Part shown: positions 22,576-33,063 of the stretch, in pieces
How the letters are laid out: each line of letters begins with the position of its first letter
Position numbering within the stretch: position 1 is the first letter of the stretch
Source: Torymus aiolomorphi
Lineage: Eukaryota; Arthropoda; Insecta; Hymenoptera; Torymidae
Direction: 5' to 3'
Assembly (NCBI GenBank): GCA_036365515.1
Contig: CM070874.1
Span: 177,308,297-177,372,296, forward strand
DNA: 64,000 nucleotides
Notes under the pieces: model-generated
The model's database searches: none
The model's input: only the letters and a program-made list of their open reading frames with translations
Told to the model about the DNA's origin: nothing
Made by a program: the position numbers and the translations under genes

Positions 22576-22840
22576 CTATATATGTGTCATGAACTACCTT
22601 AATTTCTTTTTATCTGATTCTAATTTTATAAAAAGAATTTTCAATACTATTTAAATCTAATGACAATCTAAAGGTTCTATGAGTAGTCTAAGAGAATAGA
22701 CGCTATACCAGTCCAAGACATTGATATAATATTTTTTCCTTTCGATAGAAAATAATAAATTAAAGTTTATATAAAAATGTTTTACCCGAACCTCCAGGAC
22801 CATCTATAAAATTGATTTTATTTATATTTTTTATAAGTTG
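22308..22840 (-). pseudogene. Pif1/Helitron-type helicase fragment with Walker A, in inverted segment
   Basis: Minus-strand reading from 22840 gives NINKINFIDGPGGSGKTFLYKL (motif GPGGSGKT near 22778-22804). After a TAA, a further helicase-like stretch follows, NIISMSWTGIASILLDY, matching the motif Ia region of Pif1-type helicases. Further on there are stops and a TA tract (22507-22574). It is the direct continuation of 13362-13621 once the Copia insertion and a local inversion are undone. The enzyme would unwind DNA during rolling-circle transposition; this copy is dead. Confidence 0.7.
22507..22574. repeat. (TA)n microsatellite
   Basis: About 34 uninterrupted TA units inside the helicase remnant. 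Confidence 0.98.
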
Positions 22841-22857
22841 TGTTGTAATTTGTAAAT
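22841..22857 (-). repeat. Displaced outer end of the Copia 5' LTR plus transposon target duplicate
   Basis: TGTTGTAATTTGTAAAT: the first 13 bases equal the terminal bases of the 3' LTR (13910-13922, opposite strand) and AAAT is the transposon target duplicate. AGTTG at 22836-22840 is the complement of the Copia target duplication CAACT. Confidence 0.85.
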
Positions 22858-23427
22858 GGCCGAATCCATTTCAAATCAGGTGGACCGCGTATGCCTACGT
22901 CACCGATCATTTTGGAATTAAAGTATTCATGTTCTTCTCCAAAAATTATTTGACCCGTATATTTTTATTTTTTTGTTGCATCAAAATTTCATGCGTTCAG
23001 CAATGGCAAAAAATTCCGAGAAAAACCTTACTTAGAAAAAAATTTTTTCAATGTAATTTTCAAACCGCCACTGCTTCACCAGTTTTTTAAGCTTTTTAGC
23101 GTGTAACACATAATTTCACTAAGGTTTGAGCCCTCTTTCACGTTCTTTATGTTATTTAAAAAAAAAAAAATAAAAAATGCACGAGTTATGTACTTTTTAC
23201 TGAAAAATGCACTTTTTAGAAAAGTACATTTTTCTCAAAAACACCATTTTTTTTTTGCTCAATTTTTTTTTGTCCTGATAGAGGACCTAAATACCTATCT
23301 AGACGTATTTGTGAAATTCCCGACCCGTGCCCAGGAATAGCGATCATTAATGAGATAATACACAAACAAATTTTTCACGCTTAACCCTTACATATAGTCA
23401 ATGGTATAACAGTCAATATAAAGGTTT

Positions 23428-23930
23428 TTATCTTTGTGCGTAAGCAATATACAAGTACACATAGTATCTGTTGTATTTTTTATTTTTGTCTTTTAGATTT
23501 TTATTTTTATATCTACCTTTCTTTTTCTGCTTCATTGTTCTTACTTCAGTAAGGGGACAACCAGCGGTCTTTGCTGTTAAACATTGTACTTTATCATTGC
23601 ACGTTTCTTTAATCCATAAATGAGTTTTTTGAATTCCAAGATACTTAGGAGTAGCAAGCCAATCAACATTTTTTACTTTTCTAAACTCTTCTACGTCAAC
23701 GTCTTGTAAGTGTATTATTTTAATTGCATCTGTATATTTTTGAACGTGCTCTACAAAATCATTAGCATTTTGAATGGATTTTTCATGGGACTCTCGAAGA
23801 TTATGCGAAGTAGCATAATGCTTTATAAGTCCACCGACACCATCTACAGCTCCTTTGCCGTGCCCAGTAGCAGAGAACAACCATTTTATATCAAACGGTG
23901 CATGTTTTAATTCGTATCACTGAAAGCGAT
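23428..23930 (-). pseudogene. Transposase C-terminus, left arm of foldback
   Basis: Reads FSATGHGKGAVDGVGG, LIKHYATSHNLRE and KYLGIQKTHLWIKE, closely matching 19506-19800. The upstream catalytic block is degenerate at about 23930-23960 and separated by a frame break. It is a non-functional fragment in one arm of the palindrome. Confidence 0.8.
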
Positions 23931-24049
23931 TTTTAAAGTGGCTATAGTGGCACCGTCTGATACAATGGTAATTTTTGTTATTGACTGACAACAATTATCT
24001 TTCAAGTAGGTTATAATGTTTTCTACTGATAGCAATGTATACATTCAAA

Positions 24050-24718
24050 TCATTGAGTTAATGATCAAATTTCTATTTTCACAGCAGTGTCTTTTCAAGG
24101 GGATTTGACACGAAGTTACACAGTCATAAGCAATGACTGAAAACATGATTCAGCGTATGCTTTGCTCGCAGTAGCAAACATTATAACCTACCTGAAAGAC
24201 AATTGTTGTCATTCAATAACAAAAATTACCATTGTATCAGAAATCGCCGCTATAGCCACTTTAAAATTGGCTTTTAATTATACGAATTAAAACGAGCACC
24301 ATTTGATATAAAATGGTTGTTCTCTGCTACTGAACATGGCAAAGGAGCTGTAGATGGTGTGAGTGGATTTATAAAGCATTATGCTACTTCGCATAATCTT
24401 CGAGAGTCCCATGAAAAATCCATTCAAAATGCTAATGATTTTGTAGAGCACGTTCAAAAATATACAGATGCAATTAAAATAATATATTTACAAGACGTTG
24501 ACGTAGAAGAGTTTAGAAAAGTAAAAAATGTTGATTGGCTTGCTACTCCTAAGTATCCTGGAATTCAAAAAACTCATTTATGGATTAAAGAAACGTGCAA
24601 TGATGAAGTACATTGTTTAACAGCAAAGACCACTGATTGTCCCCTTACTGAAGTAAGAACAATGACGCAGAAAAAGAAAGGTAGATATAAAAATAAAAAA
24701 TCTAAAAGACAAAAATAA
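24050..24718 (+). pseudogene. Transposase C-terminus, right arm of foldback
   Basis: Mirror copy of the left-arm fragment. The open part from 24317 reads FSATEHGKGAVDGVSG, HYATSHNLRE and KYPGIQKTHLWIKE. Upstream, 24050-24300 matches the catalytic region of the full copy, but the conserved SDG is lost (IVSEIAA) and frames are broken. The two arms differ at scattered positions, so the duplication is not brand new. Confidence 0.8.
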
Positions 24719-25394
24719 AAAATACAACAGATACTACGTGTACTTGTATATTGCTTACGCACAAAGATAAAAACCTTTATATTGACTGTTATACCATTGA
24801 CTATATGTAAGGATTAAGCGTGAAAAATTTTGTTTGTGTATTATCTCATTAATGATCGCTATTCCTGGGCACGGGTCGGGAATTTCATAAATACATCTAG
24901 ATAGGTATTTAGGTCCTCTATCAGGACAAAAAAAAATTGAGCAAAAAAAAATGGTGTTTTTGAGAAAAAGGCACTTTTCTAAAAAGTGCATTTTTCAGTA
25001 AAAAGTACATAACTCGTGCATTTTTTATTTTTTTTTTTAAATAACATAAAGAACGTGAAAGAGGGCTCAAACCTTGGTGAAATTATGTGTTACACGCTAA
25101 AAAGCTTATAAAACTGGGGAAGCAGTAGCGGTTTGAAAATTACATTGAAAAAATTTTTTTCTAAGTAAGATTTTTCTCGGAATTTTTTGCCATTGCTGAA
25201 CGCATGAAATTTTGATGCAACAAAAAAATAAAAATATACGGATCAAATAATTTTTGGAGAAGAACATGAATACTTTAATTCCAAAATGATCGGTGACATA
25301 GGCATACGCGGTCCACCTGATTTGAAATGGATTCGGCCCTATACACATTTTCGATAATTCTGCGTATTTCGCTTATACGAATTTTTATATTATA

Positions 25395-26154
25395 CGAAAT
25401 CCTGTTTACGGCTAAAGACGTAAAAGATGACAAAAAGGCAGTACTGATGCTAACGTGGTTCGACGAAGACGCATTCAAGTTCGTAAAAAATTTGTGCGCC
25501 CCGAACAATCCAGCAAATAAACCCTTGCAGCGATTTCATAAAGCTAATGACGTAACACTTGGCACCAACTGTTACATCGGAAATGATGGAACGTTGCACA
25601 TTTAACCAATCCCGCCAAGGACACCAAGAAAGCGTCGCTGAATTTGCAGCAAGAAACTTTCGCTACACTGCAATTTCCAAGACCTCTTAACCTCATGCAG
25701 AGATCAGCTCGTATGTGGCATTCGAGAACAAGATACTCGAATAGCACTATTTCAAATAAAGAAGTTAACACTCGAGAAAACACTGCAAGCAGCTCAAGCG
25801 CGAGAAAGTGCAGTGAAAAATGCTGTGACGTCAAGCAAAGCACTAGAGCATAAATCGAACGCCGAAGTCTTCAAAATCAACTCGACTAAAGACAATAATA
25901 AATCATCGGAAGGTCGCTCAGCCAAACAAGCAGGGCAAAAGTGCTACAGATGTTACGGCAGCAGTCATATAGCATCTGAGTGTAGATTAAAATACGCGAA
26001 ATACCACGCCTGCGGGAAACAAGGCCACATCGAAGTAGCTTGTCGAAACAAGGCAAAATCAACAAGCTCAAGTAGGGAGGAATCGTCACACAGCAGCATG
26101 TGCTACAACGATTTTTATATATTACGCAAAAGAAAGGAACATGTTGTAAGTTAA
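25395..26154 (+). pseudogene. Gypsy-type gag remnant with two zinc knuckles
   Basis: Capsid-like text FTAKDVKDDKKAVLMLTWF and FKFVKNLCAPNNPANKPL lies at 25395-25530, in a style typical of Ty3/gypsy Gag. After frame breaks, 25813-26154 carries CYRCYGSSHIASEC (C-x2-C-x4-H-x4-C) and a degraded second knuckle with CGKQGHIEVAC. No protease, RT or integrase follows. The open part ends at 26154 next to a 100-bp direct repeat. It is unrelated in detail to the Gag at 61078-62789. Confidence 0.65.
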
Positions 26155-26250
26155 GTTCCTGTATTACCTATAGTGACGCCATTTAGCTTTCTTACAGCAA
26201 ATTACTTACTGCAAAATATTCTGAAGAAGATGAAAAGTCGATGATATCCT
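26142..26250. repeat. Direct repeat, first copy
   Basis: Contains AAGTTCCTGTATTA and GCCATTTAGCTTTCTTA. About 90% matched at 26437-26545, 295 bp downstream. Confidence 0.75.
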
Positions 26251-26436
26251 GGGAAAATGCACAACTCTCGGACCTGATCCCAACAATCAAAATGGTGACA
26301 GTAACAGCTGATGATATTGAGAAGTCGTCTACAGGTGCTCTTCACCCTAGGCAGTAATATGTAATTATTAATACAGGAAGATGTTGGCAGTGGAGAAGCG
26401 CAGAGAAGCCACGCTCCTGTCAAAAGGAAGGGACTT

Positions 26437-26545
26437 GTTGTAGGTTAAGTTCCTGTATTATCTACAGTAACGCCATTTAGCTTTCTTAAAGCAAACTACT
26501 TACTGCAAAATATTCTGAAGAAGTTGAAAAGTCGATGATGTCTAC
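26437..26545. repeat. Direct repeat, second copy
   Basis: Near copy of 26142-26250, starting TTGTAGGTTAAGTTCC. The pair could be a tandem duplication or short terminal repeats. 26546-26789 shows nothing else. Confidence 0.75.
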
Positions 26546-26817
26546 ATTGGACAGTTTACTACGAAGGAAAGTCTGGCAGCAGTCTTAATCTTCTAAGAGG
26601 TGATTGTCAACCTATTGTTGTAGCTTAAGCGTCAATGCTCAATGTAGCCGCAGTGATTAACCAAACTGAAAAATAATTGAAAGTTAATTGCTGTACAGCT
26701 TACTCGATGCACAACTAGAAGTAGGAGAAATTATTGTGTAGTTCAATTAGAAGCTACAGGAATAAACTCAGGTGCACCATAAGCATAGAGTAAACGAATT
26801 AAGATTTCTTGCCTCTA

Positions 26818-26983
26818 AAGCCAACCATCTCACATGAAAGTTCGAAAACCACACTGAATTTTACTGTAAATTAGTTTTTCCTCAAAGTCAATGTAATTTA
26901 AAATCTGATAGTTATAGTATAATAGTAGAAACCCATTAGTGTGTCATTGTATTTTTCATGCTTTCATGTGACACGGTCGGCTT
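26818..26983. mobile_element. MITE-like inverted-repeat unit 1
   Basis: About 166 bp with ends AGCCAACCATCTCACATGAA and its imperfect complement TTCATGTGACACGGTCGGCT. The interior shares TAGTATAATAGTAGAAACCC with units 2 and 3. Confidence 0.7.
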
Positions 26984-27049
26984 CAAAGGATATGGTGTAC
27001 TTGACTAACCGTATATCATGTGCAAGTAAATGAATAAAAATGTCCACTG

Positions 27050-27213
27050 AAGCCAACCATGTCATATGAAAGCATGAAAAACACAATGAGACGCTGAGGG
27101 TTTCTACTATTATACTATAAAATCAGATTTTAAATTACATTAACTTTCAGGAAAAACTAATTTACAGTAAAATTCAGTGTGGTCTTCGAACTTTCATGTG
27201 AGATGGTTGGCTT
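27050..27213. mobile_element. MITE-like unit 2, inverted
   Basis: Reverse-complement copy of unit 1, between two direct copies. Confidence 0.7.
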
Positions 27214-27294
27214 TAGAAGAAAGAAATCTTTATTTATGTACTTGCCTGTAAGATATAGCTACTCAAGTAAACGAATTAAGATTTCTTGCCTCTA

Positions 27295-27460
27295 AAGCCA
27301 ACCATCTCACATGAAAGTTCGAAAACCACACTGAATTTTACTGTAAATTAGTTTTTTCTCAAAGTCAATTTAATTTAAAATCTAATAGTTATAGTATAAT
27401 AGTAGAAACCCCTTAGTGTATCATTGTGTTTTTCATGCTTTCATGTGACACGGTTGGCTT
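27295..27460. mobile_element. MITE-like unit 3
   Basis: Direct copy of unit 1. Flanking sequence is also shared: 26790-27046 and 27267-27526 are direct repeats of about 257 bp, so a larger segment was duplicated. Confidence 0.7.
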
Positions 27461-27526
27461 CAAAGGAAATCGTGTAATTGACTAACCGTATTTCATGTGC
27501 AAGTATATGAATAAAAAGGCCCACTG

Positions 27527-28595
27527 AAGCTAGTTGAAGGAGAGGTTGTAGGTGGCGGCGTAGGTACGAACCTGCTTCTGCAACATCCACTCTGAACAGG
27601 ATTTATCCCTGGGCAGATGGTTTTGCCTGCAATTAACGCAGAAAGGCTGACACTCCTTGCAGGTCTCTGAGTCGGCATGAGCTGATGGATTACCACATCT
27701 CTGGCAAAGCGCCTTGCTTTTGCAATGATCCTTAAGGTGACCGAACCTAAAGCAATTAAAGCACATTTTAGTTTGCGGAATATAGACTGCCATTTATACT
27801 TCGTATCTGACATAGTAGAGATGAACGTGCGAGGGGAGACTTTGACCTTCGAAGGTGAGAAGCACAGTTTTAGAGGGAGCGAGGGAGGTGGCGCTGTCCT
27901 AATTGACAATTCTCCGATTGAGTCTCTCTGTTTTGAGAATGCTGTGAGGAGAGGATAGTTCGGACAAGATTTCATCAGGAGCGAGCTCTAAAGGAACATC
28001 CCTAATGATGGCTTGCCTATTGAGCCTGTGAGTGGGAATGGAGGCTCTAAGATTCTGTTGCGCCAAGACAGGACTGCACACGATGTTGTTGGCTGTAACT
28101 CTGTCTTTAACGACAACGGTTATCTTGCAAGAGCCAGAAGAGCTAATTAAAACAATATTACCTTTGAATTTAGAAGCAATGATCTGCCAACGGTTGTAGA
28201 ATGAAGGTTTCCTTTAAGAGCTTCAGGTGCTAGAGGTTCTATAAAGACGATGTAAGGCCCTTCGTTAGCTTCAGAGTATGAGAGGTGTTTTCACAGGGCC
28301 CAAGGATGGAGAAGAGATCCCCAATTTCAACGTGCTTGGCTTCAGAGCATTTCCAGCAGTGAGGTTATCTGATTTCTGAAGAAGGGACTTCTTTTACGGT
28401 GCTCCTTATTGCTGGGAGATTGTTTTTGCCTGTTATCATCCGGTGAGAGGTCGCGTTGTCTCTGATGGATTCAGAGGAGAAGTCCATGTGATCTGAGGAA
28501 TTAGCAGAATTAATCAGACTTCAGGTTGGGATAGTAGGGGACTAAAGAGAATCAGGGAAAGGCTCATTATAGAGAGACTTTAAAGTTTCAGACAT
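27527..28595 (-). pseudogene. Non-LTR retrotransposon ORF1 remnant with triple zinc knuckles
   Basis: A plausible start MSETLKSLYNEPFPDSL lies at about 28595, followed by a TAG and several frame breaks. Recognisable later parts are QQNLRASIPTHRLNRQAIIR (27899-28081) and a Cys-rich end at 27530-27793 with CFNCFRFGHLKDHC, CQRCGNPSAHADSETC and CVNCRQNHLPRDKSC. Three consecutive CCHC-type knuckles at the C-terminus are typical of ORF1 in jockey-, I- and R1-type LINEs. No ORF2 follows; the sequence stops at the MITE-like repeat block. Decayed fragment. Confidence 0.7.
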
Positions 28596-28904
28596 ATTGA
28601 GAGAGGAAAGATTAGCATGCTGATTAAAGTTAGGAAGAAGAGCGGGCCGGAGGCCTCCGAGAGGTTAGGCGTGACCGACAAGATAGAGCCGGCTAAGACA
28701 CGAGGAAAAAGTGCAAAGAGAAAAGTGTAAAAAGAGAAGAAAAAGAAAAGAGGAAGAGTTAAAGAGTAGCGTAATTAATAAAAAAAACACTTTAATTGAC
28801 ACTAAATGCACCGACAATCGGATAGCACAATTCGCACGATCTGCATGTAACCTACACACGGTTCAACCAGCTGAGGTACTCACAGAGATGAATAGGGAGA
28901 TCGC
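28596..28904. other. Spacer, possibly LINE 5' untranslated region
   Basis: Purine-rich on the plus strand, with no coding motif. Could be the 5' leader of the minus-strand LINE remnant. Confidence 0.3.
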
Positions 28905-29319
28905 CAGTGCCCCAAAAAAAGTGAGGCAAGCTTCTGCGCGCGGCGCACTGCTGCCCCTCACGGCCAAATCATGGAAGCAGGTGCACAATTTTCTGATTGG
29001 TCGTTGGAACGTGCGCTTGGAACGCGCTGCGCGGTGGAGGAAGCGGGAGAGCGAGAAGGGGTCGGCGGCTCGGTGCACGTGCACTGAACGTGAATGCTCG
29101 AGCGGGCCGGCGCGTCGCGCGCTTGCTGGCTCTGTTGACTTCTCCCGACAACCCGACAATGACCGAGCGGCCTGACAATCGCCGCTCAGGCGAATTTTTT
29201 TACTACATGCAAATGGACGGAATTTTAAACTAACTACAAAAACGAAATTCAAAGCCACAACTCAAGCCCGAAGGGGGGGAAAATAAACATAACCGATTTT
29301 ACTGTAACATATGAGTATC

Positions 29320-29385
29320 GAAGGTGCGCAGCTATACTTTTGTTCTATCCTTTTGGATACGAGTTCGATCCTGGCTCGTAAAATA
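29320..29385 (+). repeat. tRNA-like segment, left arm
   Basis: Ends GAGTTCGATCCTGGCTCG, a good B-box/T-arm match. The A-box half is truncated compared with the right arm. Not a functional tRNA. Confidence 0.45.
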
Positions 29386-30047
29386 TTTTTTCTTGTTTTT
29401 TTTTTCATTTTCAACATACGTAAAATTTCTTTTATTATATTATTATATAACAAACATTTTTTTACTTCAATTTTTATTCTCTAGAAGAATTGAAATTTTA
29501 ATTGTAATGAACATTTTTTTTTTTTTTTTAGAAAATATTATCAGTAAAATTGGCGTATTTCAAAATTATTTTATTCAATGCTCTAATTTTATTGAAGTAC
29601 TGTGATATTTTGGATAACATTTGTTCAGTTATGAATATTTTGTATCCTGAATAAATTAATTCTCCAAGAGTAAATTAATTAAAAATATCGTTATATTTAC
29701 ATTGTGTGAAAAAATCTCTATTGAATTTATATGTAAAATGCAATAAAGCACAGTCACAGTTTTTAATCGAAGAATAATTAGAATATCGCTTAACTGTATA
29801 ACCGAAATTGCGCAAAGGCGATGCGTAAAAAATGCGCTTGTGCTTTAATAGTTTTATTTAAGTATCACAAAAACTAAAACGAAAATCTAAGTCAAAATCC
29901 AAATGGGCTAGGATTATGAGCCGAAACGATTTTACAGTTTGTATTTATATTTGTAATGTAATCCAACCACTATATCATCTGAAATATAATCATTTATAGT
30001 CATAACATTAAAAAAATGTATTATATTATACATATTTATTACATAGG

Positions 30048-30515
30048 AGTCATGTAGACATGAAAAAATAAGCAAAACGATTATTTAAATAATTTTCAAA
30101 CCCAATTAGGCGGGGGATACGAGGTCCACGCAAATAAGGGAGTGATGTAGACATGAAAACATAAGCAAAACGATTACCCTGGTAGAAAATTAATCATAAG
30201 TTGGCCAGAATATGGCTAAGCCATATGCTGGTTAAGCATATTCTGGCCCACTTATGGTTAATTTTCTACCAGGGTATTTAAACAATTTTTAAACCCAAAT
30301 AGGCGGGGGATATAAGGTCCACGCATATAAGGTACTCATGTAGACATAAAAACATAAGCAAAACGATTATTTAAATAATTTTTAAGCCAAGTAGCCGGAG
30401 GATGCAAGGTCCACGCATATGAGTAAATTACGCAGACGTGCAACAATAACAAGACCATTATTTAAACAATTTTTAAACCCAAGTAGCCGTGGGACGCGAG
30501 TTCCAAGCATAAAAC
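30048..30515. repeat. Subterminal tandem repeats of about 92 bp, left arm
   Basis: Four imperfect units share TAGACATGAAAA..ATAAGCAAAACGATTATTTAAA and GGCGGGGGATA..AGGTCCACGCA. The second is split by the MITE at 30177-30274. Confidence 0.85.
30177..30274. mobile_element. 98-bp MITE with TA target duplication
   Basis: Ends CCCTGGTAGAAAATTAA and TTAATTTTCTACCAGGG, flanked by TA on both sides (30175-30176, 30275-30276). Neighbouring copies of the 92-bp unit show the empty site. The TA duplication fits a Tc1/mariner-mobilised element. Confidence 0.9.
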
Positions 30516-30849
30516 GAAATTACAATGTAAAATTCAAAATCTTGTTGACTCGCCGTCAATGAAAAAAACCCAGAGAAAAATAAAGCAACTAAAAATAGCC
30601 AAATACTGTAAAGAACAATGGGTCGGAAGTTTGCATCGTTGGAATACAACGAAATAATTTTTGACGATTGATTAAAGCTATTAAACAATGGAAATTTTAA
30701 AAAAATTCTAAATTGTTTGCAACAATTTGAGAAGTATGGAAATGTAAATATAAGAGATTTTTCAAAAGAACGTTAAAAAGTTTGCCTTCTCTTGTATGAT
30801 TAACGCCATTAAAAAAAAAAAACGTTTTACATTAACGCTTATTTTTTCA

Positions 30850-31230
30850 TGTCTACACGACTCCTTTATATGCGTGGACCTCATATCCCCCGCCTACTTG
30901 GGTTTAAAAATTATTTAAATAATCGTTTTGCTTATTTTTTCATGCCTCCCTTATATGCGTGGACCTCATATCCCCCGCCTACTTGGGTTTAAAAATTGAT
31001 TAAATAATTATCTTGCTTATTAATGCACGTCTACGTAACTTCGTTATATGCTTGGAATTCGCGTACCACGACTAATTGGGTTTAAAAATTGTTTAAATAA
31101 TGGTCTTGCTTATTGTCGCACGTCTACGAAATTGCCTTATATGCGTGGACCTTATATCCCCCACCTACTTGGGTTTAAAAGTTATTTAAATAATCGTTTG
31201 ACTTATTTTCTCATGTCTACATGACTTCTA
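30850..31230. repeat. Subterminal tandem repeats of about 92 bp, right arm
   Basis: Four units in inverted orientation relative to 30048-30515, with ATATGCGTGGACCTCATATC and CCGCCTACTTGGGTTTAAAA. Confidence 0.85.
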
Positions 31231-31884
31231 TGTAATAAATATGTATAATATAATTAATTTTTTTTTATGTTATGACTATAAATGATTATATTTCATAGAA
31301 TATGGTGGTTGGATTACATCACAAATATAAATACAAACTGAAAAATCGTTTAGGCTCATAATCCTAGCGCATTTGGATTTTGACTTGGAATTTTCGTTTT
31401 AGTTTTTGAGGCTTAAATAAAACAATTAAAGCACAAGCGCATTTTTTCCGTATCGCCTTTGCGCAGTTTCGGTTATAGTTAAGCGATATTCTAATTATTC
31501 TTCGATAAAAAACTGAGACTTTGCTTTATTGCATTTTACATATAAATTGAATAGGGATTTTTTCGCACGAAGTAAATATAACGATATTTTTAATTAATTT
31601 ACTCTCGGTGAATTAATTTATTCAGGATACAAAATATTCATAACTGATCAAATGTTATCTAAAATATCATAGTATTTCAATAAAATTAGCGCATTCAATG
31701 AAATAATTTTGAAATATGCCAATTTTACTGGTAATATTTTGTAAAAAAAAAAATATATCGATTACAATTAAAATTTCAATTCTACTAGAGAATAAAGAAT
31801 GAAGTAAAATAATGTTTGTTATATAATAATACAATAAACGAAATTTTACGTATTTTAAAAATAAAAAAAAAAGAAAAAAAATTT

Positions 31885-31975
31885 TTCGAGCCAGGATCGA
31901 ACTCGGATCCAAAAGCATAGAACAAAAGTAGCTGCGTGCCTTAGCCAGCCCAGCTACCGCTTCGATACTCATATA
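31885..31975 (-). repeat. tRNA-derived (SINE-like) segment with A and B boxes, right arm
   Basis: The minus strand reads TAGCTGGGCTGGCTAAGGC (A-box-like), then about 30 bp later GAGTTCGATCCTGGCTCG (B-box-like). The spacing suits an internal RNA polymerase III promoter. The putative acceptor arms do not pair, so this is tRNA-derived rather than a tRNA gene. Confidence 0.55.
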
Positions 31976-32207
31976 TTACAGTAAAATCGTTTATGTTTAT
32001 TTTCCCCCCTTACGGGCTTGACTTGTGGCTTTAAATTTGGGTTTTGTAGTTGTTAGTTTAAAATTCGGTTCATTTACATGTAGTAAAAAAATTCGACCGA
32101 GCGGCGATTGTCAGGCCGCTCGGTCATTGTCGGGTTGTCGGGTCGGGGAAGTAAGCAGAGCCAGCAAGAGCGCGGCGCACCGGGCCGCTCGAGCATACAC
32201 ACGTTCA

Positions 32208-32897
32208 GGCCCCCGCTACATAAGAGCGGATGCACACACACGCGTATGCAACTAGGGAATATCTAGTAATTTTCAATGTAGCCAAAGTGAAAAATTCAGC
32301 GCCTGGAAACCAAGAAGAGTACGAACAGACCTATGCTGAAGTCAAGGGCGAACATTAACCTCAAAATTCAACTCTTCCTCCGGATGTCAGATTTGAAAAG
32401 CGGATCGAGAAATTTCGTCATTTTGACTATTTTTTTTTTAATTTTGATTTTTATTCTCTCCAGCTCTCAAATCCTTCATGTTCGGAGGAGTATACCAATA
32501 AAGGTAATTGTTATAATGGTTTCTGTAAAATAGTTAGTTAACAGTATTCATTTTTGGAAAATAGTTTATGGAAAATAGAAAATTTTTGTTAAATAATTTT
32601 TACTTTTATTGATGTACTCCTTTGAAAGATTTGAGAGCTGGAGAGATTAAAAACCAAAAGTTTAAAAAAAAATAATCAAAATGAAAAATTGATTCATCCG
32701 CTTTTGGAGTGTGAATTCCGGAGCAAGAGTTGAATTTTGAGGTTAATATTCGCTCTTGACTTTAGCATCGGTCTGTTCCTTCTCATCTTGCTTTGCAGGT
32801 GCTGAATTGTTTAAGTTGGCTACATTGATATTTTCTAGTTCCTTGACGCATGCATACGCGTGCATTCGCATGCATCCGCTCTTATGTAGCGGAGGCC
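32208..32897. mobile_element. 690-bp nested inverted-repeat element
   Basis: Ends GGCCCCCGCTACATAAGAGC and, inverted, GGCCTCCGCTACATAAGAGC. Flanked by TCA (32205-32207 and 32898-32900). The left arm of the host element shows the uninterrupted site TTCAGTGCACG. The inner halves are also inverted copies (CGAACATTAACCTCAAAATT and its complement). A 3-bp duplication and GGCC ends fit a PIF/Harbinger-type MITE (inference). Confidence 0.75.
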
Positions 32898-33063
32898 TCA
32901 GTGCACGTGCACCGAGCCGTATATTCTCCCGCTTCCCAACGATCAGGAATCGGAAAATAACGAATCAGGAAATTGTGCGCCTGCTTACATAATTTGGCCG
33001 CGAGGGGCAGCAGTGCGCCGTGCACAGAAGCTTGCCTCACTTTTTTCCGTGGCTGCTTGTAAG

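Larger units (their letters stand above)
22858..25338. mobile_element. Foldback (palindromic) derivative of the DNA transposon
   Basis: Both ends read GGCCGAATCCATTTCAAATC inward. The left arm (22858 to about 24043) and right arm (about 24050-25338) are near-identical inverted copies of the 3' half of the transposon, so each arm carries the transposase C-terminus pointing away from the centre. There is no N-terminal half, so it cannot make transposase. Flanks are TATAC on both sides within 1 bp if the adjacent inversion is undone. Confidence 0.85.
28912..33051. mobile_element. Large inverted-repeat element of about 4.1 kb without transposase
   Basis: Left arm 28912-30515 and right arm 30850-33051 are inverted copies. 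Outer ends read AAAAAAAGTGAGGCAAGCTT and its complement. The arms share a GC-rich outer part, a tRNA-like segment, a long AT-rich part and, innermost, tandem units of about 92 bp. The centre (30515-30850) has no coding motif. The right arm carries an extra nested element (32208-32897), the left arm a small TA-flanked MITE (30177-30274). No target duplication was resolved. Likely a non-autonomous foldback element. Confidence 0.7.

Noticed and set aside
28711..29258. Frames of up to 154 codons in the GC-rich outer arm of the palindromic element
   Set aside because: Overlapping frames on both strands, not conserved in the opposite arm, no domain.
31885..31975. Genuine tRNA gene
   Set aside because: A- and B-box-like words are present but the acceptor stem does not pair; treated as tRNA-derived repeat.
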